64,000 bases of DNA from Olleya sp. YS (GCF_029760915.1 NZ_CP121685.1:1586001-1650000), one strand, 5' to 3'. Numbered from the stretch's first letter, positions 16,978-26,878 are shown. Numbers and translations: made by a program. The notes: generated by a model not told the origin, from the sequence alone.

Positions 16978-18275
16978 TATTGTCTCAATTTTTCAATAGC
17001 TTCCACAACAGCACTATGGGTTACCACATGAGTTTTAAAATGGTTGACAATGTGTTCTTTTTCATCGTTTGTCGCCTCAAACTGATTTAGAATATTCATC
17101 AAATGCATTTTCATGTGTCCTTCTTGTATTCCTGTAGTGGTCAAACTGCGTAAAGCTGCAAAATTTTGAGCCAATCCAGCAACAGCAACAATCTGCATTA
17201 AGTCTTTTGCACTAGGTTTTTCTAATATATCTAATGCTAATTTTACTAAAGGATGTAAGCTGGTCAATCCGCCAACAGTACCTAAAGCTAATGGTATTTC
17301 CACCCAAAATGTAAAAATCCCGTTTTCTATGTTAGCGTGTGACAAACTACTGTATTGTCCATCTTTTGAGGCGTACGCATGGATGCCAGCTTCTACAGCT
17401 CTAAAATCGTTTCCTGTTGCAAGTACAACAGCGTCAATACCATTCATGATACCTTTGTTATGGGTTACAGCTCTGTAAGGCTCGACCTCTGCAATCTTAA
17501 CAGCTTGTACAAATTTTTCAGCAAATTGTTGTGGATTAATATCTTTTTCGGCTAAATCTTCAATTGGACAACTCACTTCTGCTCTAACTAGACATTCAGG
17601 CACGTAGTTGGATAAAATACTCATTACTATATCTACTGGTTGTGCTAAATGTTTTTCAGCTTCAGCTTTAAATGTTTTTGCAAACTGCTCTAAACAAGAA
17701 TTAATAAAATTTGCTCCCATTGCATCTAGCGTTTCAAAAGTGGCGTGCAACTGGTAATAATGGTCTAAAGCGGTAGTTTTATCTATTAATTGGATGTCTA
17801 GAATACCTCCACCACGCTTTTCCATGTTGGTGGTAATGGGTTTAGCATCATCAATTAATTGTGGTTTAACTGTGGTGAAAAATTCTTGTAAATTTTGCAA
17901 TTGACCTTTATAAGTAAAATGGACCTGACCAATTTTAGTAGTAGATATTACTTTGGTTTTAAATCCACCACGTGTTTGCCAGAATTTAGCAGCTTTGCTA
18001 GCAGCAGCAACCACAGAGCTTTCTTCAATGGTCATTGGTATGGTGTAAATTTTGTCATTAATCACAAAATTAGGTGCCACACCAAAAGGTAGATAATAAT
18101 TGGTAATTGTGTTTTCTATAAACTCGTCATGCAATTGTTGTAGCTTATCATCACTATTCCAGTATTGTTTTAGGATGTGCTCTGCATCTTTATGTGTAGA
18201 TAAATGGTTTTTTATCAGCCAATCAATCTTTTCGGTTTTAGATAATTTAGAAAATCCGGAAACTAACGCACTCAT
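16977..18275 (-). CDS. Hydroxymethylglutaryl-CoA reductase, class II type
   Basis: This enzyme interconverts HMG-CoA and mevalonate, the committed step of the mevalonate pathway. With ATG at 18275 it has 432 residues; the longer frame from 18296 would use TTG. Landmarks of class II enzymes are LVRAEVSCPIEDL (catalytic Glu), AVTHNKGIMNGIDAVVLATGNDFRAVEAG (catalytic Lys and Asp), and the C-terminal EGHMKMHL (catalytic His). Class II enzymes are often called degradative, but in flavobacteria lacking another reductase they serve biosynthesis. It is the first gene of a two-gene operon with the GHMP kinase. Confidence 0.92.
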   Translation of the reverse strand: MSALVSGFSKLSKTEKIDWLIKNHLSTHKDAEHILKQYWNSDDKLQQLHDEFIENTITNYYLPFGVAPNFVINDKIYTIPMTIEESSVVAAASKAAKFWQTRGGFKTKVISTTKIGQVHFTYKGQLQNLQEFFTTVKPQLIDDAKPITTNMEKRGGGILDIQLIDKTTALDHYYQLHATFETLDAMGANFINSCLEQFAKTFKAEAEKHLAQPVDIVMSILSNYVPECLVRAEVSCPIEDLAEKDINPQQFAEKFVQAVKIAEVEPYRAVTHNKGIMNGIDAVVLATGNDFRAVEAGIHAYASKDGQYSSLSHANIENGIFTFWVEIPLALGTVGGLTSLHPLVKLALDILEKPSAKDLMQIVAVAGLAQNFAALRSLTTTGIQEGHMKMHLMNILNQFEATNDEKEHIVNHFKTHVVTHSAVVEAIEKLRQ

Positions 18276-18293
18276 ACAATTTATTTTGAATTG

Positions 18294-18301
18294 CAAAGAT
18301 A
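18294..18301 (-). promoter_or_regulatory. -7 promoter element of the HMG-CoA reductase operon
   Basis: The minus strand reads TATCTTTG, an exact TAnnTTTG match, ending 18 bases before the ATG at 18275. No TTG stands at the ideal upstream spacing. Confidence 0.5.
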
Positions 18302-18422
18302 CTATTTACCCATTCAATTTTTACTTACCATTAGATTATTGCTGATTTATCTGTTAATATTTAGGGTTTTTTGGGTATTTTTTAGTAAACTTGACATCCT
18401 ATTATTAAATTATTATAATTAA

Positions 18423-20609
18423 ATGAAGATTTTAAGAATTCTATCCCTTTTTTGTGTCTTAACAACAACATTTTTAACTGCTCAAAATAAGCAAATTACA
18501 CTAGAAGAGATTTGGAGTGGTACGTTTAGAACTGAAGGTTTAGATGCTTTACACTCGATGAAAAACGGACAACAATATTCCGTGTTAAATTTTGATCGTG
18601 CCAATGGTGCAACTACAATTGATATTTATGATTACAAGACATTAGAAAAAGTAAATACCTTAGTGAGTTCTTCTTCCTTAAATGATATTAAATACTTTAC
18701 GGATTATACCTTTAGTGATGACGAAAGCCAAATACTTTTAGCTACTGAAGAAGAATCTATTTTTAGACGCTCATCATTAGGAAAATACTACGTATACAAT
18801 ACCAAAACAAAGCAAACTACCTTGGTTGCTGAAGAGAAAATTCAAGAACCTACCTTTTCTCCTGACGGAAATAAAATAGCTTACGGTTTAAATAATAATC
18901 TTTATGTCAAAGACCTAAAAACTGGTACAACTAAGCAATTTACTTTTGATGGCGAAAAAAACAAAATTATAAATGGAATTACAGACTGGGTTTATGAAGA
19001 AGAATTTGCTTTTGTACGTGCTTTTGATTGGAATGCTGATAGTAATAAAATAGCCTTTATTAGATTTGATGAAACTGATGTTCCGGAGTTTTCTATGGAT
19101 GTGTACGGAAAAGATTTGTACCAAACCCAAACTGTTTTTAAGTACCCTAAAGCAGGAGAAAAAAATGCAGAAGTTTCACTTCATATATACGATATTAACA
19201 AAGACAAGCTTCGAGAGGTTAAAGTTGAAAAAACGTATTCAGACTTTTATATTCCAAGAATAAAATGGTCAAAAGGAGGAAACATGCTTAGTGCTATTTA
19301 CATGAATCGTCACCAAAACGAATTAGATTTATGGATGATTGATGCAGAAGAAAATAAATCGTATTTAGTTATCGAAGAAAAAGACAATGCTTATATTGAT
19401 ATTACAGATAACTTAACCTTTTTAAAAGACAAAACTTTTATTTGGACTAGTGAAAAAGATGGCTATAATCATGTGTATCATTACGATAAAAAAGGAAAGC
19501 TTATTAACCAAGTGACTAAAGGTAATTGGGAAGTAACAGATTATTATGGGTATGATAATAAGTCAGAACGTATTTTTTACCAGTCGGTAGAAAATGGAAG
19601 TATAAACAGAGACGTATATTCTATTAAATTAAACGGAACCGATAAACGTAGATTATCTCAAAAAGAAGGAACTAATAATGCGGATTTTAGTGCAGATTTT
19701 TCTTTGTATATCAATACATTTTCTAATGCAACTACACCATATTTATACACTTTAAATGATGCTACAACTGGACAGGTTTTAAAAGAAATAAAAGATAATA
19801 GCGATTTAAAGGAAACTTTAAAAGATTATCAATTATCTAAAAAGGAGTTTTCGACCATCAAGGTTAATGGAAATGACTTAAATATGTGGATGATAAAACC
19901 AGCCAATTTTGATGCCACTAAACAATACCCATTGTTTATGTATCAATATTCGGGTCCAGGTTCTCAACAAGTAGCAAACAGATGGAATAGTGCAAACGAT
20001 TATTGGTACCAAATGTTAGCACAGCAAGGGTATATTGTAGCATGTGTTGATGGTCGTGGTACAGGATTAAAAGGTGCTGACTTTAAAAAAGTAACGCAAA
20101 ACGAGTTAGGTAAGTATGAAGTTGAAGATCAAATCGACGCTGCAAAATTATTAGGTGCAAAACCATACATTGATTCTAGCCGAATTGGAATTTGGGGATG
20201 GTCCTATGGTGGTTTTATGTCTAGTAACGCATTATTTAAAGGTAATGATGTGTTTAAAATGGCTATAGCAGTTGCACCTGTTACAAGTTGGAGATTTTAT
20301 GACACCATTTACACAGAACGTTACATGACAACACCTCAAGAAAACCCAAGTGGTTATGATGAAAATTCGCCAATAAACCACGTAAATAAATTAAAAGGTG
20401 ACTTTTTATTAATCCATGGATCAGGAGATGATAACGTGCATGTACAAAACACAATGCGTATGGTAGAAGCTTTAGTACAAGCTAATAAACAATTTGAATG
20501 GATGATTTATCCAGACAAAAACCATGGTATTTATGGTGGTAATACACGATTACATTTATATACAAAAATGACAAACTTTATACATCGTACTTTAGGCGAT
20601 AAACTTTAA
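18423..20609 (+). CDS. Dipeptidyl-peptidase IV-like S9 serine peptidase, secreted
   Basis: This 728-residue protein has a signal peptide (MKILRILSLFCVLTTTFLTAQ), a beta-propeller N-terminal domain (DPPIV_N) and a C-terminal alpha/beta-hydrolase domain. The catalytic triad is visible: Ser594 in GWSYGGF, Asp in SGDDNVH (about 669-670) and His701 in KNHGIYGG. The EEFAFVRAFDW stretch corresponds to the Glu-Glu motif that binds the substrate N terminus in true DPP-IV enzymes. It releases dipeptides from the N terminus of peptides. The next gene is a peptide transporter, consistent with uptake of the products. Confidence 0.92.
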   Translation: MKILRILSLFCVLTTTFLTAQNKQITLEEIWSGTFRTEGLDALHSMKNGQQYSVLNFDRANGATTIDIYDYKTLEKVNTLVSSSSLNDIKYFTDYTFSDDESQILLATEEESIFRRSSLGKYYVYNTKTKQTTLVAEEKIQEPTFSPDGNKIAYGLNNNLYVKDLKTGTTKQFTFDGEKNKIINGITDWVYEEEFAFVRAFDWNADSNKIAFIRFDETDVPEFSMDVYGKDLYQTQTVFKYPKAGEKNAEVSLHIYDINKDKLREVKVEKTYSDFYIPRIKWSKGGNMLSAIYMNRHQNELDLWMIDAEENKSYLVIEEKDNAYIDITDNLTFLKDKTFIWTSEKDGYNHVYHYDKKGKLINQVTKGNWEVTDYYGYDNKSERIFYQSVENGSINRDVYSIKLNGTDKRRLSQKEGTNNADFSADFSLYINTFSNATTPYLYTLNDATTGQVLKEIKDNSDLKETLKDYQLSKKEFSTIKVNGNDLNMWMIKPANFDATKQYPLFMYQYSGPGSQQVANRWNSANDYWYQMLAQQGYIVACVDGRGTGLKGADFKKVTQNELGKYEVEDQIDAAKLLGAKPYIDSSRIGIWGWSYGGFMSSNALFKGNDVFKMAIAVAPVTSWRFYDTIYTERYMTTPQENPSGYDENSPINHVNKLKGDFLLIHGSGDDNVHVQNTMRMVEALVQANKQFEWMIYPDKNHGIYGGNTRLHLYTKMTNFIHRTLGDKL

Positions 20610-20635
20610 AATAAACTAACTAATATTTTACAATT

Positions 20636-22231
20636 ATGGAATTTAAATTTGGAGGTTCAGAAACCAATCAAAAAACCGTATTAGGTCATCCGTCAGGATT
20701 ATTTGTACTCTTTTTTACTGAAATGTGGGAACGTTTTTCTTATTATGGGATGCGTGCACTTTTAGTGTTGTTTTTAATTGCTCCTTTGACAGGAGAGAAT
20801 ACTGGTTGGAACTGGGAACGTGCTGATGCCTCTATTTTATATGGATGGTACATTGGACTCGTTTATTTAACACCAATTATTGGAGGTTATATAGCAGATA
20901 AGTTTACGGGATACCGAAAAGCTGTGATAATTGGAGCTTTTGTTATGACTTTAGGTCATGCAGCTATGGCTTTAGAGATAGTTGGCGACTGGTTCTTTTA
21001 TGTGGGCTTAGTATTACTTATTTTAGGGAATGGTATGTTTAAGCCGAATATTTCTTCTATAGTTGGACAATTATATAAGTCTCAAGGCAAAGAAAAAGAT
21101 GCAGGTTATACCATTTTCTATATGGGAATTAACGCTGGAGCTTTTTTAGGCATACTCCTTTGTGGATATATTGGAAAGAATGTTGGATGGCATTATGGAT
21201 TTGGATTAGCTGGAATATTCATGTTTTTTGGTATGTTACAATTTTATTTTGCTCAAGGTATTTTTGGTAACATTGGAAACACGCCAAAAGAACAATTAGA
21301 AATTGATGATGCTATAGAAAATTCTCTTGAAGAGATAGAAGATGATATTGAAGATGTGGTTGATGAAGCTAAAAAATCTAAAGTTACTAGAGACCGATTA
21401 ACTGTAATTGGGATTTTTGCATTGTTTACCGTTTTCTTTTGGTGGGCTTTTGAACAGGCTGGTTCTTCTATGACTATTTTCGCTAACGATTATACTGATA
21501 GAGTTTTAATAGGAAGTTCTGCTACTACATTTAATATCATCAATGCTGTTATAACAATTGTACCTCTATTTGTGTTAACATGGGTCTTATTTAAACTTTT
21601 TAAACAAACTTTTGGTAAATATGCTTTGTCAAATATTTTTTTAGGAACAAGTTTTGCAATTATTTGGGGACTAGTTATTTGGATGTTATTTAGAGATTTC
21701 AATGCTGGTAAAAATGAAGTTCCGGCAACATGGTTCTCTGTTCTAAATTCATTATTTATCATACTATTTGCACCTCTCTTTTCTAAATTGTGGGAAAGTA
21801 AATACAATCCTTCAGGACCAATCAAATTTGCTATGGGTCTTATGTTAGTAGGAATTGGTTTTGCTGCTTTAGCTTATGGTTCTCTAGATATACCATTAGG
21901 AGCAAAAACCGCTAAGGTAAGTATGTTATGGTTGATTTTGGCATTTTTATTACACACTCTTGGTGAACTTTGCTTATCACCAGTTGGATTATCTTACGTC
22001 AGTAAATTAGCTCCTGCGAAACTTGTAGGAATGATGTTTGGGATTTGGTTTATCTCGAATTTCTTAGCTGGTGTCATTGGTGGATGGACAGCTAGTTTTA
22101 TGGATCCAATATTAGAAAAATCAGGACTTACATATTTCTTTTTAATATTTACTATTATACCAATTGTTGCTGGTCTAGTTATGCTACTTCTGAATGGTAA
22201 AATAAAGAAAATGATGCACGGAATTAAATAA
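20636..22231 (+). CDS. Proton-dependent di/tripeptide transporter (POT/PTR family)
   Basis: This 531-residue inner-membrane protein has about 12-14 helices. The family signature at the N terminus is FTEMWERFSYYGMRALL, with the ExxER motif that couples proton and peptide. GYIADKFTGYRKAVIIGA and FYMGINAGAFLGILLCGYIG follow, as in PTR2 proteins. An acidic insertion (ENSLEEIEDDIEDVVDEAKKSK) lies in the central loop. It starts 26 bases after the DPP-IV-like peptidase and is followed by a terminator, giving a two-gene peptide-use operon. Confidence 0.92.
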   Translation: MEFKFGGSETNQKTVLGHPSGLFVLFFTEMWERFSYYGMRALLVLFLIAPLTGENTGWNWERADASILYGWYIGLVYLTPIIGGYIADKFTGYRKAVIIGAFVMTLGHAAMALEIVGDWFFYVGLVLLILGNGMFKPNISSIVGQLYKSQGKEKDAGYTIFYMGINAGAFLGILLCGYIGKNVGWHYGFGLAGIFMFFGMLQFYFAQGIFGNIGNTPKEQLEIDDAIENSLEEIEDDIEDVVDEAKKSKVTRDRLTVIGIFALFTVFFWWAFEQAGSSMTIFANDYTDRVLIGSSATTFNIINAVITIVPLFVLTWVLFKLFKQTFGKYALSNIFLGTSFAIIWGLVIWMLFRDFNAGKNEVPATWFSVLNSLFIILFAPLFSKLWESKYNPSGPIKFAMGLMLVGIGFAALAYGSLDIPLGAKTAKVSMLWLILAFLLHTLGELCLSPVGLSYVSKLAPAKLVGMMFGIWFISNFLAGVIGGWTASFMDPILEKSGLTYFFLIFTIIPIVAGLVMLLLNGKIKKMMHGIK

Positions 22232-22249
22232 CAAACAGTTAAAATACTT

Positions 22250-22278
22250 AAAAACGCCTCATATATTGAGGCGTTTTT
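22250..22278 (+). terminator. Terminator after the POT transporter
   Basis: Twelve-base arms (22250-22261 and 22267-22278, core ACGCCTCA) with a 5-base loop, followed by T-rich sequence. Confidence 0.88.
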
Positions 22279-22333
22279 ATTTTTTTGTAAATTTGGAATG
22301 CTATTTGCGACTACAAAACAAAACATTTAAATA

Positions 22334-22885
22334 ATGAAACATATACTTTTAGTTTTTACTATGCTATTTACTTTTAATGGTATAGCACAAGACCAAATTA
22401 ATTGGATAACATTAGAAGAAGCAGTCGAGCTTCAAAAAACAGAACCTAGAAAAATAATAATGGATGCGTATACCACTTGGTGTGGACCCTGTAAATTATT
22501 AGATGCACGTACATTTACAAACAAAGATTTAATAGCCTACATTAATAAAAATTACTATGCAGTAAAGTTTAATGCTCAAGGTAATGATACAGTGACTTTT
22601 AAAGGTAAAACCTATACTAATCCAAAGTATAATCCTGCAAAAGCTAAAACTAGAAACTCGTCACACGAGCTAGCAATAGCTTTAGGGATTAGATCCTATC
22701 CTACGTTATTATTTTTTGACGAAGACGCCAATTTAATTACTCCAGTTATAGGTTATAAGACACCGCAACAACTAGAACTGTATTTAAAAATGTTTACGTC
22801 TAACAAGCATAAAGACATGAAAACACAAGCAGACTTTGATAAGTATTATAAAGCGTTTAAAGCCACGTTTAAGGACAACGCTTAG
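22334..22885 (+). CDS. Secreted thioredoxin-like protein
   Basis: This 183-residue protein has a signal peptide (MKHILLVFTMLFTFNGIAQ) and a thioredoxin fold with the redox motif TWCGPCK near residue 48 and the cis-proline region GIRSYPTLLFFDEDANLI. Between them is an insertion (DTVTFKGKTYTNPKYNPAKAKTRNSSHELA) seen in periplasmic thioredoxin-like proteins of Bacteroidota. It probably reduces or isomerises disulfides in the periplasm. It is transcribed alone and faces comEC. Confidence 0.85.
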   Translation: MKHILLVFTMLFTFNGIAQDQINWITLEEAVELQKTEPRKIIMDAYTTWCGPCKLLDARTFTNKDLIAYINKNYYAVKFNAQGNDTVTFKGKTYTNPKYNPAKAKTRNSSHELAIALGIRSYPTLLFFDEDANLITPVIGYKTPQQLELYLKMFTSNKHKDMKTQADFDKYYKAFKATFKDNA

Positions 22886-22890
22886 TCTAC

Positions 22891-24921
22891 TTAATAATGT
22901 ATAACAAAAGCTCCTGTTTTACCAGTTTGGTAAAATGGGAGTTTTTGTTTTTGGCAAGTGCTGCTCCAACGATTGATATAAGATTTGTAATTATTACCAT
23001 CTGCAATAATGGCTTTAGGTTGTAAACTATCGATCAATCTGTTTAGATTTAATTTTGGTGATTGAGTCAATAAAACATAGTCAATTTTAACATCTTTTAC
23101 ATTAAAAACTCCTAAACTATCCACTACCAAGAGATGCTTATCCTTTAATTTATAGATTGGATGTAATGGTGTTGATTTAAATGTTTTTAACGAATTTTTG
23201 ACGCCATAACTTCTTATAATTGTATTGCTTTCAGCATTTTCTAAATTAGAATAAACCGCCAATTGGTCATTGTGTTTTTGACCCAATAAAGTAGTTCTGT
23301 TTTTATGAAATACTATAAAAGAATCTCCTTTAGTATTATAATAATTTAAAATAAAAGTAGCTTGAAAAGCTATTAAAGCAATTAAAGAAAATTGTATCCA
23401 TTTATAATTTTTCTGATAGTAAAGTTTATAGACAGAAAATATCAAAACATAAGACACAACAACTTGTAAAATAGTAAATGGAATATCTAAAATTAAAAAG
23501 TCCTCTTGATTAGATATCCATCCAAAAAACTGATTCATCCAATTAATGACTAGACCAAATGCATCAGACAAAATGGTTTGTGGAGTACCAAATAACGACA
23601 AGGTTATTACTAATAATCCCAAACCTAAAATCACTCCTAAAAACGGAATAACAACCAAATTAGACAACCAAAATAAACTAGGAAATTGATGAAAGTAATA
23701 TAAACTTATAGGAATAATACCAAACTGCGCAGAAACGGTTACCGTAAGTGTTTTCCATAATAGGTTAATTAATTTGTATTTTGGTGACCATAGTCGTTCT
23801 AAAATAGGTTGAAAACTAACAATAGCGATTACTGCAGCATAACTTAACTGAAAACCAACATCAAACAAAAAATTAGGTTTAATTAATAGTAATATAAAAA
23901 CCGAAATAGCTAACGTATTATAAATATTAGTTGAACGTTTCAAATTCATACCTATAGCTACGATACTAAACATAGTAGTTGCTCTGATTATTGAAGCAGA
24001 GCCTCCAGCAATCAAAGCATAAGTCCAAAGTAGTACCAGAAGTATAACGGTTTTAATAATGCTGCCATTTTTTAAACGCTCTACAGGTTTAAAAACAAAA
24101 TTTAGTATTAGTAATATAATTCCAACATGTAATCCTGACACTGCCAAAATATGGATAGCTCCTGCGTTGGTGTAATTGTCATAAACCTCTTTAGTAATGT
24201 TCTGTCTTTGACCTAAAATAAGTGCGTTAATGATAGATAATTGGTCATTAGTATAATTGTAACCGCTCAATCTTTCGTTTATATAATTTCTAAATTTAGC
24301 TGCATACCCAAATAAAGTTTGTGAGTCGTTTTTTAATTGGAAAATATTTTTTGAATTAACATATAATTGGTGGTGCACTTGCTGTTTTTCTAAATAATTT
24401 TTATAGCTAAATTGGTCTGGATTTAAAGGAGCTTTAATGTCAACTAAATTAGAATTAGTTATGTAAATAGCATCAATTGGAAGATTGGTTTGTAAGCTAT
24501 CTTTTTCAACATTAATCAAAGCTTTACCTTTAACTGAATTTGAATTCACTTTTAAAACATCTACATAATATCGTTCACTAAAAGCGTTAGGCTTTAGTAA
24601 TTCTCTAACTTTAAATATAATTGTGTTTTCAGACGAGTTTTCAGTCAAATGATGTGAGAAATGATTTAAATTCTCCATATCTTCATTACAATTGGTAATA
24701 AAAACACCAAATGCTATAAAAGTTAAATAAGTAGATATGCCAAAGAGATAAATATGGCTTTTATTCTTTTTTAAAATGAAATAAAACCCAACAGAAATTA
24801 AAGTAAAGCCAGTAGAAAAAAGGAAACTATTTAGTAAACTAATACTAAATAGTTTGGATAGCATGATACCAATAATCAAGCATATTGTAAATTTTATTAT
24901 TGAAAATTTAAGAAGCTTCAC
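22891..24921 (-). CDS. ComEC/Rec2-family DNA-uptake membrane protein with degenerate C-terminal domain
   Basis: This 676-residue membrane protein matches ComEC, the channel that takes single-stranded DNA across the inner membrane. It has an N-terminal DUF4131-like region with hydrophobic pairs and an OB-like soluble part (residues 90-200). The competence domain contains NALILGQRQNI, GAIHILAVSGLHVGII and GGSASIIRATTM. The C-terminal region resembles the metallo-beta-lactamase domain but lacks an HxHxDH motif; the equivalent strand reads VDYVLLTQSPKLNLNRLI. Nuclease activity is therefore unlikely. It is the last gene of the minus-strand group with lpxB and surE. Confidence 0.88.
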   Translation of the reverse strand: MKLLKFSIIKFTICLIIGIMLSKLFSISLLNSFLFSTGFTLISVGFYFILKKNKSHIYLFGISTYLTFIAFGVFITNCNEDMENLNHFSHHLTENSSENTIIFKVRELLKPNAFSERYYVDVLKVNSNSVKGKALINVEKDSLQTNLPIDAIYITNSNLVDIKAPLNPDQFSYKNYLEKQQVHHQLYVNSKNIFQLKNDSQTLFGYAAKFRNYINERLSGYNYTNDQLSIINALILGQRQNITKEVYDNYTNAGAIHILAVSGLHVGIILLILNFVFKPVERLKNGSIIKTVILLVLLWTYALIAGGSASIIRATTMFSIVAIGMNLKRSTNIYNTLAISVFILLLIKPNFLFDVGFQLSYAAVIAIVSFQPILERLWSPKYKLINLLWKTLTVTVSAQFGIIPISLYYFHQFPSLFWLSNLVVIPFLGVILGLGLLVITLSLFGTPQTILSDAFGLVINWMNQFFGWISNQEDFLILDIPFTILQVVVSYVLIFSVYKLYYQKNYKWIQFSLIALIAFQATFILNYYNTKGDSFIVFHKNRTTLLGQKHNDQLAVYSNLENAESNTIIRSYGVKNSLKTFKSTPLHPIYKLKDKHLLVVDSLGVFNVKDVKIDYVLLTQSPKLNLNRLIDSLQPKAIIADGNNYKSYINRWSSTCQKQKLPFYQTGKTGAFVIHY

Positions 24922-24942
24922 TTCTCTAATATATAAAATTTC

Positions 24943-25470
24943 TTACAAAACCCGACGTGCTTGTACAAATGCAAAGTACCAATAGCGCTCAGACAATAAA
25001 GACGTCATCACGCCTTTACTGGTACTAGAGTGTACAAACTCGATACGTTCTGGTCTTACCGAAGTGACCAAGCCAACATGGTTAACATTTCTGCTATTTT
25101 TTCGGGTGGCAAAAAATAGTAGATCGCCTTTTTGGACCTCTTTTAAATCTACCCAATCCCCATGTTTAGAAAGCGCACTAGTGGTTCTGGGCATTTTAAT
25201 ATTTTCTTGGATAAATGCAGTGTGTATTAAACCAGAACAGTCCATCCCTTTAGAGGTGGTTCCGCCATATTTATACTTTACACCTTCGTAGGCTAACGCA
25301 TTTTTAACCACATTATCTGTGGTGCTGTTAGAGGTAGTACTAGTACTTGCATTTGGTTTGGTAGATACTTTTGAAGTTTTAGTTTTTTTTGTGGTAACCA
25401 CACGTTTGCTTTTTGAAGCACCACAAGAAAATACCGTTATTAGAAGTAGGAATAGGGCAATTTTTTTCAT
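24943..25470 (-). CDS. NlpC/P60 peptidoglycan endopeptidase, lipoprotein
   Basis: This 175-residue protein has a lipoprotein signal (MKKIALFLLLITVFSCGAS), a Thr/Ser/Lys-rich linker (KKTKTSKVSTKPNASTST...) and a C-terminal C40 peptidase domain. The catalytic Cys is in MDCSGLIHTAF and the His in VNHVGLVTS, with a further His in EFVHSSTSKGV. Such enzymes cut stem peptides of peptidoglycan from the periplasmic face of a membrane. It starts 3 bases after lpxB. Confidence 0.9.
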   Translation of the reverse strand: MKKIALFLLLITVFSCGASKSKRVVTTKKTKTSKVSTKPNASTSTTSNSTTDNVVKNALAYEGVKYKYGGTTSKGMDCSGLIHTAFIQENIKMPRTTSALSKHGDWVDLKEVQKGDLLFFATRKNSRNVNHVGLVTSVRPERIEFVHSSTSKGVMTSLLSERYWYFAFVQARRVL

Positions 25471-25473
25471 GTA

Positions 25474-26595
25474 TTAGTCTTTATCTTTTATAGCATCAAA
25501 AATCAACTGAGCAGTGTTTTGGCTGGCACCTTTTCCGCCTAGTTTTTTTTCTAATTCGTAGTAATTTATAAAAAATTTAGTACGCTCGTAGTCGTCTAAT
25601 ATAAGGTCTAACTCTTTTTTAAGACGTTTTGTATTAAAGTCGTTTTGAATCAATTCGGTCACTGCTTCTTTATCTAAAATCAAGTTAACTAAGCTAATGT
25701 AGTCTAGGTTTACTACACGTTTTCCAATTTGGTAAGATACCCAACTCCCTTTATAACAAACGACTTGTGGTACTTTAAATAAAGCGGTTTCAAGCGTTGC
25801 AGTACCAGAAGTGACTAAAGCAGCAGTCGATAAGCTTAATAAGTCGTAGGTTTTATTACTTATAAAATGCACGTTGGATTGCTTAATAAACGTCTGGTAA
25901 AAACTATAGTCTTGGCTTGGCGCACCAGCAATCACGAATTGGTAGTCTGGATAATCGTTAACCACACTTAACATAACCGATAGCATTTTGGTAATTTCTT
26001 GTTTTCTGCTTCCAGGTAATAAGGCTATTATTGGTTTTTCGCTTAAACCATGTGTGGCTCTAAATTCAAACTCATCTACTTGCGTACGACTAGAAATTGC
26101 ATCAATTAAAGGATGTCCAACAAAGTGTACAGGGTAGTTATGCTTATCTTCGTAAAAGGCTTTTTCAAAGGGTAGTATCACATACATGGCATCAATATCT
26201 CGTTTTATGGCTTTGATTCGTCCTTCTTTCCATGCCCAAATTTGAGGCGAAATGTAATAATGTGTTTTAAATTGTTTGTGTTTTGCCCATTTAGCAATGC
26301 GTAAATTAAATCCTGGATAATCAATAAAAATAATCACATCTGGGTTGTAACTGGCAATATCAGACTTACAAAAAGATAGATTTTTGGCAATGGTTCTTAA
26401 ATTCATAATAACTTCAGAAAAACCCATAAATGCGAGTGCTTTGTAGTGCTTTACTAAAGTGCCTCCAACACTTTGCATCAAATCTCCACCCCAAAATCTA
26501 AACTCTGCGTCAACATCCTGTTTTTGCAGTGCCTTCATGAGGTTAGAGCCATGTAAGTCTCCAGAAGCTTCACCAGAAATAATGTAATATTTCAA
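25474..26595 (-). CDS. lpxB: Lipid-A-disaccharide synthase
   Basis: LpxB joins UDP-2,3-diacylglucosamine with lipid X to make the lipid A disaccharide at the inner membrane. The 373-residue protein has the family motifs IISGEASGDLHG at the N terminus, HYYISPQIWAWKEGRIKAI, IALLPGSRKQEI and LVTSGTATLETALF. Length is normal for the family. It lies in a tight minus-strand group with surE upstream and peptidoglycan hydrolase and comEC downstream. With lptC in the same window this shows a standard LPS-bearing envelope. Confidence 0.94.
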   Translation of the reverse strand: MKYYIISGEASGDLHGSNLMKALQKQDVDAEFRFWGGDLMQSVGGTLVKHYKALAFMGFSEVIMNLRTIAKNLSFCKSDIASYNPDVIIFIDYPGFNLRIAKWAKHKQFKTHYYISPQIWAWKEGRIKAIKRDIDAMYVILPFEKAFYEDKHNYPVHFVGHPLIDAISSRTQVDEFEFRATHGLSEKPIIALLPGSRKQEITKMLSVMLSVVNDYPDYQFVIAGAPSQDYSFYQTFIKQSNVHFISNKTYDLLSLSTAALVTSGTATLETALFKVPQVVCYKGSWVSYQIGKRVVNLDYISLVNLILDKEAVTELIQNDFNTKRLKKELDLILDDYERTKFFINYYELEKKLGGKGASQNTAQLIFDAIKDKD

Positions 26596-26596
26596 T

Positions 26597-26878
26597 TTAA
26601 AATCTATTTATTATAAAAATTAATCCAATAATTAGTGTAGCAATTAATACACCTTTTGCTTTGTTATCTTGTTTTTTATTTAAAAATAAAAAGAATAAGC
26701 CTAAATTTAATAAGGCACCTAAACTTACCAATTTGCCAACAAACTTAAACTGTAAGGCTTGTTTAATGGTTTCTTCAATACCAAATTTAGAAAACAAAAC
26801 AATGTATAAAATCACACCAATACAAGTAGAAATTATACCAAGAATAAAGCCTATAATTACGTTCTTTTTATTGTTCAA
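26597..26878 (-). CDS. Small three-helix membrane protein
   Basis: This 93-residue protein has three hydrophobic segments (VIIGFILGIISTCIGVILYIVLF, LVSLGALLNLGLFFLFLN, GVLIATLIIGLIFII). Its start overlaps surE by 11 bases and its stop lies 1 base before lpxB. I recognise no named family. Conserved packing between surE and lpxB suggests co-expression. Confidence 0.7.
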   Translation of the reverse strand: MNNKKNVIIGFILGIISTCIGVILYIVLFSKFGIEETIKQALQFKFVGKLVSLGALLNLGLFFLFLNKKQDNKAKGVLIATLIIGLIFIINRF

